Shown: positions 63,364 through 64,000 of the stretch, piece after piece
How the letters are laid out: the number at the start of each line of letters is the position of its first letter
Numbering within the stretch: the first letter of the stretch is position 1
Source: an uncultured Prevotellaceae bacterium
GTDB lineage: Bacteria > Bacteroidota > Bacteroidia > Bacteroidales > Bacteroidaceae
Length of the DNA stretch: 64,000 nucleotides
Direction: 5' to 3'
Assembly: GCA_946186505.1 (NCBI GenBank)
Contig: CAMHNI010000001.1
Span: 163,416 to 227,415 of the forward strand
Translations under genes and position numbers: made by a program
Notes under the pieces: model-generated
What the model was told of the DNA's origin: nothing
Databases searched by the model: none
What the model saw: the letters and a program-made list of their open reading frames with translations, nothing else

Positions 63364-63448
63364 GTGTCACCCTTGTGTCAGCGTGTGTCACCCTTCTAAA
63401 CGCTGCACGCCCTTTGTACATCGGGGTTGTGTCAGCGTGTCACCCTTT
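63364..63448 (-). repeat. right 85-bp inverted repeat of the VirE element
   Basis: This is the inverted copy of 60985-61069. Three mismatches lie in the spacer around GGGTGTGCAACG. It ends 20 nt before the HU-like start codon. Confidence 0.93.
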
Positions 63449-63468
63449 ATCACAAAGATTCTATATAT

Positions 63469-63855
63469 ATGAGATACAAAATCGTCAAAGAAACCAAGCC
63501 GACATTGAAGACTTTCGGCAAGTACAAGGCCAAGGCCGTACACAACGGAGAAGTGGGCAGTCATCAGATTCAGAAAGAGGTGGCCAAGCACCTGGGCGTA
63601 TCTGAGGGCGACGTCGTCGGTGTGATGATGGGATTGTCGACCGTCATCAGCCGCCACCTGCGTCGAGGCGACAAAGTGCGTCTCGACACCTGGGGCCTGA
63701 TGAAGCTCGAGATTGAGAGCGACAAGGTGGACGACCCCACCACATTCCGTGCCAAGAAGCACATCCGCGGCGTCCGTCTCCACTTCCTGCCAGAGAGTGA
63801 GAAGGGCAAGCCCGAACTCTATCAGGATATGACGTTTGAGAAGGAGAGGGGTTAA
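63469..63855 (+). CDS. HU-like DNA-binding protein (HU-HIG type)
   Basis: The ATG at 63469 (MRYKIVKETKPTLKTFGKYK) is chosen because the longer frame starts in the inverted repeat. The 128-aa protein has the Bacteroidota HU-like pattern: AKAVHNGEVGSHQIQKEVAK, VSEGDVVGVMMGLSTVISRH, LRRGDKVRLDTWGLMKLEI and a basic FRAKKHIRGVRLHFLP arm region. It probably bends or coats DNA. VirE and HU-like genes are frequent neighbours in Bacteroidota. Here the HU gene lies just outside the inverted repeats. Confidence 0.88.
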   Translation: MRYKIVKETKPTLKTFGKYKAKAVHNGEVGSHQIQKEVAKHLGVSEGDVVGVMMGLSTVISRHLRRGDKVRLDTWGLMKLEIESDKVDDPTTFRAKKHIRGVRLHFLPESEKGKPELYQDMTFEKERG

Positions 63856-64000
63856 TCTCCTCTCAACTTTTTACTACAAACGAGCATAATGAACATTTTA
63901 TCGTCTAAATCCTCATTGACGCCAAGCCCCCAGCGGATTTCTGTCTTGGTTGAGAATCCTTCAGTAATATCGCTTAGGCTCTGCAGTTCTGACATAATCA
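63852..64000 (-). CDS. unidentified ORF cut by the window edge
   Basis: A minus-strand frame is open from the window edge to TAA at 63854-63852 (48 residues visible, including DITEGFSTKTEIRWGLGVNE and MFIMLVCSKKLRGD). An internal ATG at about 63995 could be the start of a 47-aa protein, or this is the C terminus of a longer one. It overlaps the HU-like stop codon tail to tail. No family recognised. Confidence 0.4.
   Translation of the reverse strand, partial: IMSELQSLSDITEGFSTKTEIRWGLGVNEDLDDKMFIMLVCSKKLRGD

Larger units (their letters stand above)
60985..63448. mobile_element. single-gene VirE element bounded by 85-bp inverted repeats
   Basis: The left arm at 60985-61069 and the right arm at 63364-63448 are inverted copies with 82 of 85 matching positions. 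Each arm has an outer unit GGGTGACACGCTGACACAA, a spacer of about 33 nt (CCCCGATGTACAAAGGG...), then inner units GGGTGACACACGCTGACACA and GGGTGACAC. The arms enclose only the VirE gene and its palindrome-rich leader. The right arm starts 10 nt after the stop codon. No target duplication is obvious and no transposase is present. Confidence 0.75.

Noticed and set aside
60985..63448. Classical insertion sequence or integrative element
   Set aside because: No DDE/DEDD transposase, integrase, relaxase or clear target-site duplication was found, so it is reported only as an inverted-repeat-bounded VirE element.

Overview
The window is a 64-kb piece of a Bacteroidota chromosome, most likely Prevotellaceae (Prevotella/Xylanibacter/Segatella-like). 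The evidence is the many Bacteroidota-type promoters (TTTG or TTG, about 20 nt, then TAnnTTTG), the lack of Shine-Dalgarno sites, lipoproteins with a Cys lipobox, a PorZ-like protein and T9SS-like C-terminal domains, a fimbrillin-like lipoprotein, a secreted serpin, a VirE/HU pair and plant-polysaccharide enzymes. No rRNA, tRNA, CRISPR array or recognisable transposase gene was found. The two ends cut a D-aminoacyl-tRNA deacylase gene (left) and an unidentified minus-strand ORF (right).

Layout. 0-10.8 kb: housekeeping genes on the plus strand (dtd, two small membrane proteins, MazG-like NTP pyrophosphohydrolase, deoC, a TRL-like lipoprotein, polA, msrC, sodB, lgt), with a polyprenyl synthase on the minus strand and a broken RhuM gene. 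10.9-23.5 kb: mutS, then a pectin block. A minus-strand operon (CotH-ricin protein, carboxypeptidase-regulatory-domain protein, GH28-GH43 fusion) faces a PL9 pectate lyase whose 5' end has been duplicated around fragments of other genes. 23.5-33 kb: argS, a 0.9-kb non-coding zone holding a miniature inverted-repeat element, a PIF1-like helicase, RNase H, a fused ABC transporter and a lipoprotein, ending in a spacer with three perfect DnaA boxes. 33-43 kb: nadA, a GT-C glycosyltransferase, PorZ-like protein, rdgB, YitT protein, leuS and a serpin. 43-57.5 kb: LMW phosphatase, PfkB kinase, flavodiiron protein, acyl-CoA synthetase, a Dna2-like nuclease-helicase, GH94 phosphorylase, a DUF3332 protein, an OB-fold secreted protein, cysK and an AlbA-domain protein. 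57.5-64 kb is accessory: a fimbrillin-like gene between 99-bp direct repeats, then a VirE primase/helicase-type gene inside 85-bp inverted repeats, then an HU-like gene.

The pectin genes probably act together: PL9 cleaves polygalacturonate, GH28 trims the products and GH43 removes side-chain arabinose or xylose. GH94 would phosphorolyse beta-glucan oligosaccharides in the cytoplasm.

Most unusual signals: (1) a palindromic GC-rich element of about 75-80 bp inserted in frame, in the same reading frame each time, in polA, argS and leuS, encoding a peptide like SPEGDTNVQ...[10 protein letters not shown]; (2) a single-gene VirE element bounded by 85-bp inverted repeats made of iteron-like TGACAC units, and a gene-less 451-bp element at 25.5 kb with a similar end architecture whose core is a 22-bp tandem repeat; (3) the duplication and mosaic debris at the PL9 promoter; (4) the repeat-flanked fimbrillin gene; (5) an orphan promoter with a small ORF or RNA at 25.9-26.15 kb.
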